Part shown: positions 6,301 through 6,820 of the stretch, in pieces | Numbering within the stretch: position 1 is the stretch's first letter | Layout: every line of letters starts with the position of its first letter | Made by a program: the position numbers and the translations under genes | The notes under the pieces: model-generated | What the model was told of the DNA's origin: nothing | Databases searched by the model: none | What the model saw: only the letters and a program-made list of their open reading frames with translations | From: Oscillospiraceae bacterium | Lineage (GTDB): Bacteria; Bacillota; Clostridia; Oscillospirales; UBA929 | DNA: 6,820 nucleotides | NCBI GenBank assembly: GCA_009777685.1 | Contig: WRLJ01000086.1 | Span: 1-6,820, forward strand | Direction: 5' to 3'

Positions 6301-6320
6301 GTCCGGATGATCCCTACAGC

Positions 6321-6349
6321 ATTATACCGTGAATCCACGGAGAATACAA
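6321..6349 (-). promoter_or_regulatory. Sigma-A-like promoter for the minus-strand gene
   Basis: Read on the minus strand, TTGTAT (6349-6344, 3 of 6 consensus bases) is followed after exactly 17 bp by a perfect TATAAT (6326-6321). The transcript would start near 6314, giving a leader of about 75-80 nt before the TTG at 6236. Its -35 lies 29 bp from the spoIID start, so the two divergent genes share a tight control region. Confidence 0.75.
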
Positions 6350-6378
6350 GGGGACAGCCCGGCATATTTATAGATGCT

Positions 6379-6820
6379 ATGAAAAGAAGACGCTCTTCCG
6401 AAAAACCGGATCGAAACGACAGGCTCCCCCTGCGCTGGACGGCGCTGGCCTGCTGCGCCGCCGTCGCCGCGGCGGCCGCGGTTCCGGCCGCGCTTGGCAT
6501 GATGTCGGGCGGCGGCGCGGCCGGACGGGAGCCGCAGGGTTACGGGCCGGCCCGGACGCCGCGCCCCGCCGCGGAAAGCGCGCCGCCGCCCGCCGCATAC
6601 GAGAGAGCGGAGGATACGCTGTGGGGCTGGGACGGGGAGATGGAGAGCGGGCCGGGGGACCGGACCCGCTGGGTTACCGTGCTGCTCGGCGACAGGCTGC
6701 ATTGGATGCGCCTGAACTATTATCTATACGGCGTCGTGGCGGCGGAAATGCCCGCGTCGTTCCCGGAGGAAGCGCTGAAGGGGCAGGGCGGCGCGGGGCG
6801 GGCCGAAACGCTCTCCAAAC
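6379..6820 (+). CDS. spoIID: Stage II sporulation protein D, incomplete at window end
   Basis: SpoIID is the membrane-anchored lytic transglycosylase of the engulfment complex with SpoIIM and SpoIIP, acting on septal peptidoglycan in the mother cell. The first 147 codons are present. A basic N-terminus, MKRRRSSEKPDR, leads into one membrane span (about 19-42); a Pro/Ala-rich linker (about 48-76) follows; the SpoIID domain begins around 95. YLYGVVAAEMPASFPEEALK (115-134) is the family's signature and contains the catalytic-type Glu123 in VVAAEMP. Beyond it the sequence reads GQGGAGRAETLSK where the family normally has AQAVAARTY followed by a few residues; several conserved Ala, Thr and Tyr positions are changed. 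This may be true divergence, decay, or poor sequence at an end. No Shine-Dalgarno is visible before the ATG at 6379; AAGGGG at 6348-6353 is 25 nt away. Weak sigma-E-like boxes lie just upstream. The basic-plus-membrane N-terminus supports this start. Confidence 0.83.
   Translation, partial: MKRRRSSEKPDRNDRLPLRWTALACCAAVAAAAAVPAALGMMSGGGAAGREPQGYGPARTPRPAAESAPPPAAYERAEDTLWGWDGEMESGPGDRTRWVTVLLGDRLHWMRLNYYLYGVVAAEMPASFPEEALKGQGGAGRAETLSK

Noticed and set aside
6237..6500. Long N-terminal extension of the minus-strand membrane protein (starts at 6500 or 6365)
   Set aside because: It overlaps spoIID and would encode the gene's own -10/-35 promoter; the extension has low-complexity composition.

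Overview
The window looks like chromosomal DNA from a GC-rich, spore-forming anaerobic Firmicute, most likely in class Clostridia and perhaps near the Oscillospiraceae/Ruminococcaceae. The reasons are a SCIFF-type radical SAM maturase (nearly confined to Clostridia), two sporulation engulfment genes (spoIIM and the start of spoIID), AGGAGG-type ribosome binding sites, sigma-A-like promoters with 17-bp spacers, and strong GC preference at third codon positions. No phage, plasmid, insertion sequence, CRISPR array or RNA gene is visible.

Layout. Positions 1-274 hold no gene but carry a cluster of GC-rich hairpins, including a 50-bp-period direct repeat. A promoter at 275-303 then drives a single gene for a SCIFF/ranthipeptide maturase (328-1638), closed by a perfect 17-bp-stem terminator (1676-1723). 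A second promoter (1822-1850) drives proC (1879-2673). In the same direction follow spoIIM (2745-3338), xerD (3374-4246) and a DUF624/YesL-like membrane protein (4269-5204), with gaps of 71, 35 and 22 bp and no terminator between them, so proC to DUF624 could be one transcript. A long hairpin terminator usable from both sides (5209-5265) separates this group from a convergent minus-strand gene (5274-about 6236) for an unrecognised multi-pass membrane protein with an acidic tail. That gene has its own promoter (6321-6349, minus). Diverging from it, an incomplete spoIID begins at 6379 and runs off the window end.

How the genes relate. SpoIIM and SpoIID are two of the three proteins of the engulfment peptidoglycan-remodelling complex (SpoIID-SpoIIM-SpoIIP), so their presence within about 4 kb is functionally coherent. 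The spoIIM/xerD neighbourhood resembles that of other Firmicutes. ProC is proline biosynthesis and the SCIFF maturase is peptide modification; neither has an obvious link to sporulation.

Most worth a second look: XerD lacks the catalytic beta-hairpin lysine, apparently by clean loss of one codon; the SCIFF maturase has no precursor peptide gene beside it in this window; and the last ~40 bases of spoIID depart sharply from the family consensus, mostly by changes to G. No wholly new system is evident. The two membrane proteins of unknown role flanking the shared terminator are the least explained genes.
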